Source: Candidatus Gastranaerophilales bacterium (lineage in GTDB: Bacteria; Cyanobacteriota; Vampirovibrionia; Gastranaerophilales; Gastranaerophilaceae). From it: DNA of 64,000 nucleotides. How positions within the stretch are numbered: the stretch's first letter is position 1; every line of letters begins with the position of its first letter. The position numbers and the translations under genes are program-made. Shown here in pieces: positions 8,857 through 15,834 of this stretch. Under the pieces are notes generated by a model, which worked only from the letters and a program-made list of their open reading frames with translations, ran no database searches and was not told the origin of the DNA. The DNA is taken from the NCBI GenBank assembly GCA_944326555.1, contig CALVEK010000010.1:1-64000 (forward strand), given 5' to 3'.

Positions 8857-9087
8857 TTAGTCATAAACGTAATTAATCAAAGCAGCTTCTCTTGCTTTTT
8901 TCACAGCTCTTGCAAGCATTCTTTGGTGTTCTGCACAAGTACCGGTAATTCTTCTTGGAAGAATTTTGCCTGCTTCTGTTAAATATCTTCTGATTTTTTG
9001 AGCATCTTTGTAATCAATTACTTCAACTTTGTCTGCACAGAAGTTGCAGCTTTTTCTTTTGTTTTTGTCGATTTGTGGTCTTGCCAT
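8857..9087 (-). CDS. rpsR: 30S ribosomal protein S18
   Basis: This 76-residue protein matches bacterial S18: CNFCADKVEVIDYKD near the start, the conserved LRRYLTEAGKILPRRITGTC-type core (here KIRRYLTEAGKILPRRITG) and the HQRMLARAVKKAREAALI helix. It binds the 30S platform together with S6. AAAAGGA lies upstream of the ATG. It is the last gene of the rpsF-ssb-rpsR operon, the order found in most bacteria. Two extra cysteines in the CxxC pair are typical of zinc-binding S18 forms. Confidence 0.97.
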   Translation of the reverse strand: MARPQIDKNKRKSCNFCADKVEVIDYKDAQKIRRYLTEAGKILPRRITGTCAEHQRMLARAVKKAREAALINYVYD

Positions 9088-9149
9088 TGTTTTTTCCTTT
9101 TCTAGTTATGTAAATATTGGCTTTTGCGCCCAGACTAACCTGATATAAG

Positions 9150-9551
9150 TTAAAACGGAATTTCGTCTTCACCAATCAAATCGTCTGAGAAATCGTCCTG
9201 TCCAAACTGGACAAGTGAATCTGGGGATTTTGAAGAAGATGATGAAGAAACAGAAGAACCGGCAAGTTTTTCAATAGCGTAGGCTTCTATTTCAACAATT
9301 CTTTTTTCAGAACCATCCTCATTTTTCACTGTGTTGTTTTGAAGTCTTCCTTCAACAATAACTCTGTCAGACTTATTTACGGTTTCTTCAATAGTCTGAG
9401 CAAGGTTACCTTTTGCTATAACTCTTACAAGAGTTTCCTCATTTTCAGAAATGTTCATTGCAAAGGCAGAAATCGGAACATTGTTAGAGGTAAAACGCTT
9501 TTCGGGCGCTCTGTAAACTGTACCTGAAATAACTGCTTTTGCCAGACTCAT
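9150..9551 (-). CDS. ssb: Single-stranded DNA-binding protein
   Basis: The protein protects single-stranded DNA and recruits replication and repair enzymes. An N-terminal OB fold (residues 1-105: AVISGTVYRAPEKRFTSNN, ENEETLVRVIAKG, SDRVIVEGRLQ) is followed by a Ser-rich linker and the acidic tip DDLIGEDEIPF that binds partner proteins. At 133 residues it is slightly short. I start it at the ATG at 9551, six bases after AGGAG, rather than at the GTG one codon upstream. It lies between rpsF and rpsR, its usual place. Confidence 0.95.
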   Translation of the reverse strand: MSLAKAVISGTVYRAPEKRFTSNNVPISAFAMNISENEETLVRVIAKGNLAQTIEETVNKSDRVIVEGRLQNNTVKNEDGSEKRIVEIEAYAIEKLAGSSVSSSSSSKSPDSLVQFGQDDFSDDLIGEDEIPF

Positions 9552-9578
9552 CACTTACTCCTGTTCGTTATCAAAATA

Positions 9579-9875
9579 CTATGCACTTACCTTAGATTCT
9601 TCCATGAACATTGTTCTTAGAATGCTATCATTAAGGCTCAATTGTCTCTTGAATTCAGCAACTTTATCAGGAGCCAATTCAAGTCTTTGAGCTACATAAT
9701 GACCATCTCTAAAGTTTTGGATATCGTGCGCAAGTTTTCTTCTACCCATTTTGTCTGTAGAAGAAACAGAACCGCCAAGAGCTTTAATGCTTTCTTCAAT
9801 TTTTGCAATAACTTTATCAGCTTCTTCTGCGTCCATATTAGGTTTAATAATTGTAAGTAATTCGTACTTTTTCAA
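9579..9875 (-). CDS. rpsF: 30S ribosomal protein S6
   Basis: The 98-residue protein has the S6 start pattern (KKYELLTIIKPNMD) and core (GRRKLAHDIQNFRDGHYVAQRLELAP). S6 pairs with S18 on the 30S platform. The start codon is TTG, with AAGGAG seven bases upstream. It opens the rpsF-ssb-rpsR operon, and its promoter is seen just upstream. Confidence 0.96.
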   Translation of the reverse strand: MKKYELLTIIKPNMDAEEADKVIAKIEESIKALGGSVSSTDKMGRRKLAHDIQNFRDGHYVAQRLELAPDKVAEFKRQLSLNDSILRTMFMEESKVSA

Positions 9876-9896
9876 TTTTTTGCTCCTTAACTAGTA

Positions 9897-9925
9897 ATAA
9901 TACGTGTAAGAGAACGTTAACACAA
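9897..9925 (-). promoter_or_regulatory. Promoter of the rpsF operon
   Basis: On the minus strand, TTGTGT (9920-9925), a 17-bp spacer and TATTAT (9897-9902), about 22 bases before the TTG start of rpsF. Confidence 0.55.
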
Positions 9926-9996
9926 ACATATTTTGAATACAAACAGTTTTAGCCCAAATCTTACAGATATGTAATATTTTTAGTATTGTTAAGAGT

Positions 9997-10024
9997 TTGT
10001 TTTTATATTTGTCTCATTTATAAT
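9997..10024 (+). promoter_or_regulatory. Promoter of ruvC, predicted leaderless
   Basis: TTGTTT (9997-10002), a 16-bp spacer and a perfect TATAAT (10019-10024). The expected transcription start is 10031-10032, which is the A of the ATG. No Shine-Dalgarno sequence is present. Confidence 0.65.
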
Positions 10025-10031
10025 TGTACTT

Positions 10032-10535
10032 ATGAGAGTATTGGGAATAGATCCGGGAATAGCAATAGTGGGATACAGCATCTTAGATGTTGATGATGAC
10101 GGCTACAAGTTAATAACATCCGGTTCTATACAAACAGACAAAAATAAAACAGAAGCAGGACGTCTTTTAGAAATTTCAAAGGACATAGAAGAAATTGTCA
10201 AAAAGTATAATCCCGATACAGCAGGAATTGAAAAACTATATTTCTTTAAAAATCAAAAAACAATAATACCTGTCGCCCAAGCTCGCGGAGTAATAATAAT
10301 GACACTTGAAAAAAGTGCAATCATAGCAGAGGAATATACTCCGCTGGTTGTAAAACAAACAATTACAGGTTATGGACGTGCGACCAAAGAAGAAGTAGCT
10401 ACAGCTGTTGAGAAAATGGTTGATAAAAACGGCAAAAATTGGCCAAAACTTGATGATACAATAGACTCAATTGCAATTGCCGTATGCCACGCGAGAAATA
10501 TATCTTGCAATCTTTCTCAATATGCAACTGCTTGA
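10032..10535 (+). CDS. ruvC: Holliday junction endonuclease RuvC
   Basis: RuvC resolves Holliday junctions in the RuvABC system by symmetric nicking. The 167-residue protein has the RNase H-like fold landmarks: LGIDPGIAIVGYSILD (first catalytic Asp at residue 7), GIEKLYFFKNQKT (catalytic Glu at about residue 67), KQTITGYGRATKEEV and DDTIDSIAIAVCHARN with the last two acidic residues. The length is normal. It lacks a ribosome site, and its promoter places the 5' end at the start codon. ruvA and ruvB are not adjacent. Confidence 0.96.
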   Translation: MRVLGIDPGIAIVGYSILDVDDDGYKLITSGSIQTDKNKTEAGRLLEISKDIEEIVKKYNPDTAGIEKLYFFKNQKTIIPVAQARGVIIMTLEKSAIIAEEYTPLVVKQTITGYGRATKEEVATAVEKMVDKNGKNWPKLDDTIDSIAIAVCHARNISCNLSQYATA

Positions 10536-10575
10536 ATACAAGACAGAAATTTCAAATAAATATAGGGGAAAATAT

Positions 10576-11052
10576 ATGCTATCAAACAAAATATTTCTTA
10601 AGAGATTATCAATCTTATCGGGAGTTATGGGGCTTATTTTGGGTATAATAACAATTATACCTTTTATATGCAATTTCTCTTTCTTTGCCCTAATCCTCTT
10701 ATCTGCACCTATTTTATTCATTTACCTAAAAAAACTAAGTCTTCTTGGCTATGTTGAACCCAAACAAGGTGCAATATATGGTGCAATTATAGGTTTTATC
10801 TCATTTATCGGCTTTTCAATCTCCTTTGTACCTTTGGCAACAATTATCGGCTTTATATACAAAGGTTCATTCTATCTTGGAGTCAGCCTGCTTTTCCGTT
10901 CCGGTATTTTTGTTACAATTATGATGGTTCTGTTCGTCGCAATACTTGCGGCATTGATGAACGCTTTTTCCGGATTAGTAACAATGTACATATATAACCA
11001 AATTGAAACAAAGCCGGAAGAAGCAAAAACAAATATAGAAATACAAGAATAA
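10576..11052 (+). CDS. Small integral membrane protein of unknown function, 158 aa
   Basis: I start it at 10576, seven bases after AGGGG; a longer frame exists upstream but would overlap ruvC and lacks a ribosome site. The sequence holds four to five membrane segments: LSGVMGLILGIITIIPFI, FFALILLSAPILFIYL, GAIIGFISFIGFSISFVPLA and a last long one over FVTIMMVLFVAILAALMNAF. The C-terminal tail is polar and acidic (KPEEAKTNIEIQE). It resembles small DUF-type membrane proteins with glycine-rich helices, but no function can be assigned. mtnA follows 37 bases later, probably in the same transcript. Confidence 0.75.
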   Translation: MLSNKIFLKRLSILSGVMGLILGIITIIPFICNFSFFALILLSAPILFIYLKKLSLLGYVEPKQGAIYGAIIGFISFIGFSISFVPLATIIGFIYKGSFYLGVSLLFRSGIFVTIMMVLFVAILAALMNAFSGLVTMYIYNQIETKPEEAKTNIEIQE

Positions 11053-11089
11053 TCTAAAAATAAAGTAAAAATATTATAAAGGAATGGTT

Positions 11090-12154
11090 ATGGAATTCAA
11101 ATCTAAAATAAAAACTATAGAGTGGAATAGAGCAAAAAATTTATCGAGAATGGTTGACCAATTGGTTATACCTTATGAATATAAACTTGTCGATATAAAA
11201 ACATCCAACGAAATGTTTAATGCGATAAAAACAATGATAGTAAGGGGAGCGCCAGCCATAGGAATCGCAGGAGCCCACGGAATGGCTTTGGCAGCATTGG
11301 AAATTTCACAGAAGACAACAAAAAAAGATGAATTTTTAAAACTTTTAAAAGAAAAAGCAGAGTTTTTAAAAAGCGCAAGACCTACTGCAGTAAATCTTAT
11401 GTGGGCAGTAGACAAGCAGTACAATCTTGTAAAAAATGCATCAGCAAGCGTAAACGAAATGGTACAAATGCTAATAGATAACGGCATAGTACTTGAAAAT
11501 GAAGATATTGAAATTAACAAAAAAATAGGTGATAACGGAGCAGAGCTTGTTCCCAAAAAAGGAGCAACAATTTTAACACATTGCAACGCAGGAGCCTTGG
11601 CAACAGTAGGATACGGAACAGCTCTTGGCGTAGTTCGTTCGGCATTTGCAAAAGACAATACAATTCAAGTATTTGCCGATGAAACAAGACCTCGCCAACA
11701 AGGCGCAAGAATAACTACCTTTGAACTGGTGATGGATAATATTCCTGTAACTCTCATCACAGACGGGATGAGCGGGTATTTTATGAACAAAGGGATGATA
11801 GACATGGTTGTTGTCGGAGCAGACAGAATTGCAGCAAATGGTGATACAGCCAATAAAATCGGAACATATAATCTCGCTATAGTTGCAAATTATCATAATG
11901 TACCTTTCTACATAGCAGCACCACTATCAACTATAGATACTTCTATAGAAACCGGCAAAGATATACCTATCGAAGAAAGAGACCACGAAGAAGTAACTCA
12001 CATAAACGGCAAAAGTATTTGCGCAGACGGTGTAAAAGTAATAAACCCAGGTTTTGATGTTACGCCTCACGAACTCATAAAAGGTATCATTACAGAAAAA
12101 GGAGTGCTATACCCGCCGTATAACGAATCAATTGAAAAAGCATTTGAAATGTAG
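11090..12154 (+). CDS. mtnA: S-methyl-5-thioribose-1-phosphate isomerase
   Basis: The enzyme converts methylthioribose-1-phosphate to methylthioribulose-1-phosphate in methionine salvage. It belongs to the aIF2B-like isomerase family: MIVRGAPAIGIAGAHG (residues about 46-61), RPTAVNLMWAVD, ILTHCNAGALATVGYGTALG (catalytic Cys), DETRPRQQGARITTFEL and VVGADRIAANGDTANKIGTY (catalytic Asp). The start at 11090 has AAAGGA six bases upstream; the ATG two codons earlier is too close to it. Other salvage genes are not nearby, so a related role on another sugar-1-phosphate cannot be excluded. Confidence 0.9.
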   Translation: MEFKSKIKTIEWNRAKNLSRMVDQLVIPYEYKLVDIKTSNEMFNAIKTMIVRGAPAIGIAGAHGMALAALEISQKTTKKDEFLKLLKEKAEFLKSARPTAVNLMWAVDKQYNLVKNASASVNEMVQMLIDNGIVLENEDIEINKKIGDNGAELVPKKGATILTHCNAGALATVGYGTALGVVRSAFAKDNTIQVFADETRPRQQGARITTFELVMDNIPVTLITDGMSGYFMNKGMIDMVVVGADRIAANGDTANKIGTYNLAIVANYHNVPFYIAAPLSTIDTSIETGKDIPIEERDHEEVTHINGKSICADGVKVINPGFDVTPHELIKGIITEKGVLYPPYNESIEKAFEM

Positions 12155-12166
12155 AAAAGTCAAAGA

Positions 12167-12196
12167 TTTCTCAATTTTCTTTTTGAGAAAATTTTT
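12167..12196 (+). terminator. Terminator after mtnA
   Basis: TTTCTCAA (12167-12174) pairs with TTGAGAAA (12183-12190) around an 8-base loop, followed by ATTTTT. Its T-run merges into the promoter of the next gene. Confidence 0.6.
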
Positions 12197-12204
12197 GCTA
12201 AAAT
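12196..12204 (+). promoter_or_regulatory. Extended -10 promoter of 12255 gene, fused to a terminator
   Basis: TG (12196-12197), one base and TAAAAT (12199-12204) form an extended -10, directly continuing the U-tract of the mtnA terminator. The same core, TTTTTGCTAAAATG, recurs before nadE. A second option is TTGCTA (12195-12200) as a -35 for TAATAT at 12218-12223. Confidence 0.5.
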
Positions 12205-12254
12205 GTTTTATTATTAATAATATTGAGCAATATTAGTTTTATCAGGGATAAAAA

Positions 12255-12911
12255 ATGAGTACGTTTTCCAAAAGAGATGCAAAAATATACAACAAGTTCA
12301 GAACATTTTTTCAATGGCTTGCGTGTAATGTTTTCTTTGGTACATACATAAAATTGATGTATGACTATAAAGTAGAGGGCAAAGAAAATATTCCTGAAGA
12401 AGACAGATTCATAGTTGCAGCAAACCATATATCCGGAAGAGACCCATTTCTTTTGCCTTTTGCACTCGATTTACCTATTGCATTTATGGCTAAAGAAGAA
12501 CTTTTTGATAAATTTTTCTCAAGGACATTAATGGATTATTGCGGAGCATTTGCAGTAAGAAGAGATAAAGTTGAAGTCTCTACAATCAAAACCGCTTTAA
12601 ACATAAAAAATACAAAATGGATGCTGGGACTTTTCCCGCAAGGAACAAGAGATTCCAGTAACAGAGTTGAAAAAATTACCAAAGGTTTTGCATCATTTGC
12701 TAAAGCAACAAAAACAGGCATATTACCTGTTGCCATAATCGGCTCTGATGAAAAACCAAAATGGCCTTTTTCAAACAAACTTACAGTAAAAATAGGAAAA
12801 CTTATACCTTACAGTGATGATATAGAAGACATGATGCAGCAATGGTGCGATGTTATATCTGACTTAACTGGTAAGGAGTATGTATTAGATCAGGAAGTAA
12901 AAGAAAGTTAA
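12255..12911 (+). CDS. 1-acyl-sn-glycerol-3-phosphate acyltransferase-like protein (first of two)
   Basis: PlsC-type enzymes add the second acyl chain to lysophosphatidic acid at the cytoplasmic membrane. The 218-residue protein shows the acyltransferase motif I as NHISGRD (HxxxxD, about residues 57-63), motif II around GAFAVRRD, motif III as FPQGTR (about residues 126-131) and a motif IV region LPVAIIGSDE. AGGGAT lies upstream of the start. A paralogue follows 29 bases after its stop, so they are likely co-transcribed. Which one makes phosphatidic acid, and whether the other uses another acyl acceptor, cannot be told. Confidence 0.88.
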   Translation: MSTFSKRDAKIYNKFRTFFQWLACNVFFGTYIKLMYDYKVEGKENIPEEDRFIVAANHISGRDPFLLPFALDLPIAFMAKEELFDKFFSRTLMDYCGAFAVRRDKVEVSTIKTALNIKNTKWMLGLFPQGTRDSSNRVEKITKGFASFAKATKTGILPVAIIGSDEKPKWPFSNKLTVKIGKLIPYSDDIEDMMQQWCDVISDLTGKEYVLDQEVKES

Positions 12912-12940
12912 AGAAACTTAAAACTGTTTCGGGGTAATAA

Positions 12941-13633
12941 ATGACAAGAAATTACGCAAGAAGATATGCAAATGAATTTAATATTTTCAGAGCCATTTAT
13001 CAAGCGCTTTGGTGTTTATTCGTAGCCATACCTGTTTTTTGGTTCTTCTACAAATTTGAAATAAAGGGAAGAGAAAACATCCCCAAAGACGGGAAATTTA
13101 TATGCGCAGCAAACCATGTATCACACCTTGATCCATTTTTGGTTTCTGTTGCAATAAGAAAACCTATTGCATATATGGCCAAAAAAGAGCTTTTTGAAAA
13201 CAGTTCATTTTTCACACTAAATATGGATTGGCTTGGAGCATTTGCAGTTAATAGAGAAAAACTGGAAGTATCAACAATAAAAACCGTAAAAGAATTATAC
13301 AAAACGAAATGGTTGCTCGGCATTTTCCCACAGGGGGGAATTCGTAAAAATCACACAATAGAAAAAATTAATAAGGGTTTTGCCGTTATTGCAAAAGCCG
13401 CAAAGTGGGACATCTTACCGATATCTATTACCGGATGCGAAAAATACAATTGGATACCATTTGGAGCAAAAGTCATAGTACAAATTGGCAAGCCAATTTC
13501 TTACAAAATGTCTCAAGATAAAATTATTGAAAACTGGGGAAAACAAGTTGCTACAATGAGCAACTACCAATACATAGAAACAGAGACAGAAAACGCAGAG
13601 ACACAAGAGCAACAAGAATTTGCAGATGTTTAG
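12941..13633 (+). CDS. 1-acyl-sn-glycerol-3-phosphate acyltransferase-like protein (second of two)
   Basis: It is a 230-residue paralogue of the previous protein. Motif I is NHVSHLD, motif II WLGAFAVNREK and motif IV ILPISITGCEK. Motif III, normally EGTR and FPQGTR in the neighbour, reads FPQGGIRKN here, so one residue is inserted and the Thr is lost before the Arg that contacts substrate phosphate. The N-terminus has a hydrophobic segment (YQALWCLFVAIPVFWFFY, residues 18-35) and the C-terminus a Glu/Gln-rich tail. The altered motif suggests a different acceptor or weak activity; this is inference. Confidence 0.85.
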   Translation: MTRNYARRYANEFNIFRAIYQALWCLFVAIPVFWFFYKFEIKGRENIPKDGKFICAANHVSHLDPFLVSVAIRKPIAYMAKKELFENSSFFTLNMDWLGAFAVNREKLEVSTIKTVKELYKTKWLLGIFPQGGIRKNHTIEKINKGFAVIAKAAKWDILPISITGCEKYNWIPFGAKVIVQIGKPISYKMSQDKIIENWGKQVATMSNYQYIETETENAETQEQQEFADV

Positions 13634-13855
13634 CTCTAATAACTTCGTTTAAATATCATTGATCTTTTGTTAAGTTTTGTAAACATTAAAAAGTGTACAA
13701 AATACAACTTTTTATTGGAAATTTAATAGAAAATTTTTAAAATTTTGCAAAAAACCAAGTGATTTTGCAAAATAATCACGAAAAAACAACAAAAAAACAA
13801 AAAAATAACCCGTTTTTCACGAATTATTGTTCATTACTACAAAACTAGTAAGGTA
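13634..13855. other. AT-rich gap before the AAA+ leader, no gene seen
   Basis: This A/T-rich stretch between the second acyltransferase and the leader promoter holds no convincing open frame or strong terminator. A direct near-repeat of GATTTTGCAAAA-like bases (13731-13772) is the only pattern noticed. Confidence 0.5.
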
Positions 13856-13884
13856 TTGACGAAAATAGAAACATAGTGTAGTTT
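13856..13884 (+). promoter_or_regulatory. Probable promoter of the AAA+ leader
   Basis: TTGACG (13856-13861), a 17-bp spacer and TAGTTT (13879-13884). The -10 is weak in its middle but keeps TA....T. A start near 13891 would place the AAGGA at 13913 about 22 bases into the transcript. Confidence 0.45.
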
Positions 13885-13925
13885 AGATATATCAAATACA
13901 AACGTAGTAGAAAAGGATAAATTCG

Positions 13926-14075
13926 TTGACCATAAAAATGCTATCCGAATTGTTATTGTTGAATAATATCTTTATTTTTATTGGAATGCGTGCCGTAATT
14001 ACACATTATTCCAAGTCATTTCATGTCTTACGCCATAGCAACCTAAGACTCGGGTACGCAATAGCAAGTTTTTAA
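13926..14075 (+). CDS. Putative 49-codon leader ORF upstream of AAA+ operon
   Basis: A TTG at 13926 lies eight bases after AAGGA (13913-13917) and opens a 49-codon frame ending in TAA at 14073-14075. An internal ATG is at 13938. The predicted peptide starts MTIKMLSELLLLNN, has a hydrophobic first half (IFIFIG) and a basic second half with three His and three Arg (THYSKSFHVLRH, NLRLGYAIASF). The second half is richer in G and C than its surroundings and overlaps RNA pairings, so the segment may be under RNA rather than protein constraint. Its position before a terminator fits a translated attenuator leader. No homologue was recognised. Confidence 0.4.
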   Translation: MTIKMLSELLLLNNIFIFIGMRAVITHYSKSFHVLRHSNLRLGYAIASF

Positions 14076-14143
14076 ATGTAAAAAACACACTTTATCTATA
14101 AAAATTGCATCCGCGAGTCTGTTAAAGATAAGCGGTTTTTTTT
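13988..14143 (+). promoter_or_regulatory. Candidate transcription attenuator of the AAA+ operon
   Basis: Three exclusive pairings are visible. (1) GUCUUA (14025-14030) with UAAGAC (14044-14049), enclosed by GCGUGCC (13988-13994) with GGUACGC (14053-14059). (2) AGACUCG (14046-14052) with CGAGUCU (14114-14120), which would use up the terminator's 5' arm. (3) The terminator CCGC-GA-GUCU / AGAU-AA-GCGG (14111-14135) followed by eight U. No good promoter lies between the terminator and the AGGAG of the AAA+ gene, so the operon must be transcribed through it. Confidence 0.55.
14111..14143 (+). terminator. Intrinsic terminator in AAA+ operon leader
   Basis: CCGC (14111-14114) pairs with GCGG (14132-14135), with an inner GUCU/AGAU helix and a 5-base loop, followed by TTTTTTTT. 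It lies 18 bases before the Shine-Dalgarno sequence of the first AAA+ gene. Confidence 0.8.
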
Positions 14144-14174
14144 GAATTAAAAATCAAAACAGGAGTATAATTTA

Positions 14175-15806
14175 ATGACAATCAATGCCATTCAAAGCTA
14201 CAGAACTACAGGTTACACTACATTAAAAAAATCAAAGAACGAAAATTCCACAGCAATTAGTAAAATGTCTGCTAATCTACCTGCAAATAACACTAACCGC
14301 TTGCAACTGGCAGACAGTAACTACGGGGTACTACTTTTAAAACAAACAAATAAACCCGTTTTTAAGGGAATTATAACACCTACAGCACCTGCAATAATAA
14401 CAAAAAACATTCCGCTTGAAGAAAAAATTGCAACAATTTTTGAACACTTTAACCACGGAGATTTACTACTTATCGGTAAAGATTTAAAAACAGTAAAAAA
14501 TGCAATGAAAGAGTCTGTAGACCAAATAAAAAGTGTCATAAAAAAAGTATTATTTATTGAAGATACACAACTGACTAATCCATTGGCATTCTTTAAAAAT
14601 GATAGAGGACAAAAAGAGTTTGTAAACCTTGGAAAAGAAAAAGTATTTCTGTCAGACGGCAAAGGTGCAGGAATGTTTTTTAACCAAGGAGAAAGCATGC
14701 CTGTTGAGATTGGAGATACATTAAGAATCAAGGATACTGTGATTAAAATCAAACTTTCCGCAACACAAGAAAATGCTGCAAAAAAGGGAGAAAAAGGCGA
14801 AACTCTTGAACTATTTAAAAACCTTTATACAAAGGTTATACCAATGCAGAAAAAAGTTGAAAAATCCATTGAAAATGTAAATAGCAAAATTCTTGATGAT
14901 TTGGCATACGAAGAAGGTTCATTCAAAAAGAAACTTTCTCTTTCTGATGTTGGAGGTCAAGATAAAGCAATAACACAACTAAAAAAAGGCATACTACTTC
15001 CGATTAGAAATCCCGAATTTTATAAAGGAAGGGAAATAAATAGAGGATTCATTTTAGAAGGAGCACCTGGGACAGGTAAAACACTTGCTGCAAAAGCTCT
15101 TGCCAACGACACAGGAATGAACTTCATTCAAATAAACGGACCCGAATTAGAAAGTAAATGGGTCGGTGAATCTGAAGCCAATCTAAGAGCATTATTTCAG
15201 CAAGCCAAAGATAACCAACCATCAATAATCCTTTTTGATGAAATAGATGCAATAGCAAAGAAAAGAGGTGGACAAGACGTATATGGAGACAAATTTGTAA
15301 ACCAATTTCTTGCAGAAATGACTCAGTTGTACGATGACGGAGACAACGTATTTATACTTGCTACAACAAACAGAGCAGACTTGCTTGACGATGCCATTGT
15401 AAGATCTAAAAGATTTGGCAAAGTCATTACCTTTGGTCTACCAGAAGATGTAAAGGGAACAAAGCAAATTCTTGATATTCATACAAAAAATAGAACACTG
15501 GCATCTGACTATAATCCGGAAGAAATAGCTCAAAATCTCTTTGATATAAAAGCATCAGGAGCTGATATAGCTCAGATTGTTGAAGATGCCCACGATCAAG
15601 CATTTGAAAGACTCGGGCTTTTTGAAAAAATGGAATTTGGATTGGCAACAAAGGAAGATTTGAACAACCTTAAAATAACAAAATCTGATTTTGAAAAAGC
15701 TATAGAAAACTTTAAAGAACAAAATATGGCACAGAAAAAACAAGCCAAAAACCAAAGAAATCCGATAGGATTCATACAAAAAGTAAAAGCAGAAAAACAA
15801 GGATAA
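14175..15806 (+). CDS. AAA+ ATPase with uncharacterised N-terminal domain (first of pair), 543 aa
   Basis: A single FtsH/Cdc48-type AAA+ module occupies about residues 255-510: LSDVGGQDKAITQLKK entry helix, Walker A GAPGTGKT (about 295-302), pore-type segment SKWVGESE, Walker B IILFDEID (351-358), sensor 1 in ATTNRAD (396-402) and arginine fingers in VRSKRFGK. There is no protease motif, so it is probably an unfoldase or remodeller. Residues 1-250 hold no known domain; NYGVLLL..KPVFKG (50-65), PLEEK (80-84) and GDLLLIGKDLK (95-105) recur in the next protein. The start has AGGAG nine bases upstream. It lies behind an attenuator-like leader, and its paralogue follows 28 bases later. Confidence 0.88.
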   Translation: MTINAIQSYRTTGYTTLKKSKNENSTAISKMSANLPANNTNRLQLADSNYGVLLLKQTNKPVFKGIITPTAPAIITKNIPLEEKIATIFEHFNHGDLLLIGKDLKTVKNAMKESVDQIKSVIKKVLFIEDTQLTNPLAFFKNDRGQKEFVNLGKEKVFLSDGKGAGMFFNQGESMPVEIGDTLRIKDTVIKIKLSATQENAAKKGEKGETLELFKNLYTKVIPMQKKVEKSIENVNSKILDDLAYEEGSFKKKLSLSDVGGQDKAITQLKKGILLPIRNPEFYKGREINRGFILEGAPGTGKTLAAKALANDTGMNFIQINGPELESKWVGESEANLRALFQQAKDNQPSIILFDEIDAIAKKRGGQDVYGDKFVNQFLAEMTQLYDDGDNVFILATTNRADLLDDAIVRSKRFGKVITFGLPEDVKGTKQILDIHTKNRTLASDYNPEEIAQNLFDIKASGADIAQIVEDAHDQAFERLGLFEKMEFGLATKEDLNNLKITKSDFEKAIENFKEQNMAQKKQAKNQRNPIGFIQKVKAEKQG

Positions 15807-15834
15807 ATGTAGACAAATAAACCAAGGAGAATAT

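Noticed and set aside
10471-10575. Longer start for the 10576 membrane protein
   Set aside because: It overlaps ruvC and lacks a ribosome site, while AGGGG supports 10576.
13926-14143. 6S RNA, tmRNA, RNase P or SRP RNA in the AAA+ leader
   Set aside because: No conserved sequence of these RNAs was found; attenuator pairings explain the structure better.
14138-14171. TTGAAT-N18-TATAAT as the AAA+ promoter
   Set aside because: The start would fall inside or after the ATG and would lose the good AGGAG ribosome site.
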